Shown in pieces: positions 63,991-64,000 of a DNA stretch of 64,000 nt. Each line of letters opens with the position of its first letter. Within the stretch, counting starts at the first letter, position 1. Below the pieces are notes generated by a model. It was not told the origin of the DNA and did no database searches. It saw nothing but the letters and a program-made list of their open reading frames with translations. The position numbers and the translations under genes are program-made. The stretch lies in NCBI GenBank assembly GCA_963575745.1, contig CAUYUJ010001436.1, forward strand, positions 445,295 to 509,294. Direction: 5' to 3'. The DNA is from Prorocentrum cordatum. Its lineage: Eukaryota > Sar > Dinophyceae > Prorocentrales > Prorocentraceae.

Positions 63991-64000
63991 TAAAAGGCTG

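Overview
The window reads as nuclear DNA of a dinoflagellate. No species is claimed. The evidence is fivefold: five intronless genes in one unidirectional row, a degenerate copy of the dinoflagellate spliced leader (SL; core GTAGCCATTTTGGCTC) just upstream of every one of their start codons, high GC, very low gene density, and a background saturated with microsatellites, minisatellites and small inverted-repeat elements. A 100-base run of N at 3901-4000 is an assembly gap inside a (GAT)n tract.

Positions 1 to about 53,700 form a gene desert. I found no convincing host gene there. It holds an endonuclease-domain piece of a non-LTR retrotransposon at the left edge (minus strand, 1-756), a decayed post-reverse-transcriptase segment of another (minus, 14,604-15,070), several families of short terminal-inverted-repeat (TIR) elements, some with target-site duplications (TSDs; 6.7, 20.1, 33.4, 36.0, 38.1, 40.2, 40.8 and 41.7 kb), two copies of a CA-tailed dispersed repeat (21.7 and 27.7 kb), and long tandem arrays. 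The largest array is a 670-880 bp satellite at about 43.5-51.7 kb that partly amplified as a 1.45-kb dimer. Its last copy is inverted and split by a 21-bp minisatellite. Nearly all long open frames in this part are by-products of stop-free repeats.

Positions 54,180-63,933 hold five genes, all on the minus strand. In transcription order they are: a polyQ/Lys-Ala protein with a short conserved-looking C-terminal module (gene 5), a protein with a duplicated 18-residue motif and a basic tail (gene 4), a small Cys/His protein (gene 3), a CxxC...CxxC zinc-ribbon protein with a long Lys-rich tract (gene 2), and an intact 660-residue protein resembling CACTA/tnp2-type DDE transposases (gene 1). None is a recognised metabolic enzyme. 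The set looks like dinoflagellate lineage-specific multigene families, possibly of mobile-element origin.

The most interesting feature is the spacer design. Every spacer of this row, and the region downstream of the last gene, carries one or more pairs of near-identical 15-nt hairpins (RGCGG-NTNAN-CCGCY), 1-4 nt apart. The outermost base pair alternates between A-T and G-C. Many pairs abut an A-tract on the sense side. With the relict SL next in line, each spacer reads: stop codon, 3' region, A-tract, double hairpin, relict SL, next ATG. This fits an array of retroposed, SL-bearing mRNAs in which a double-hairpin element marks the joints, or a recurrent 3'-end or trans-splicing signal. I found no such elements in the 53.7-kb desert.
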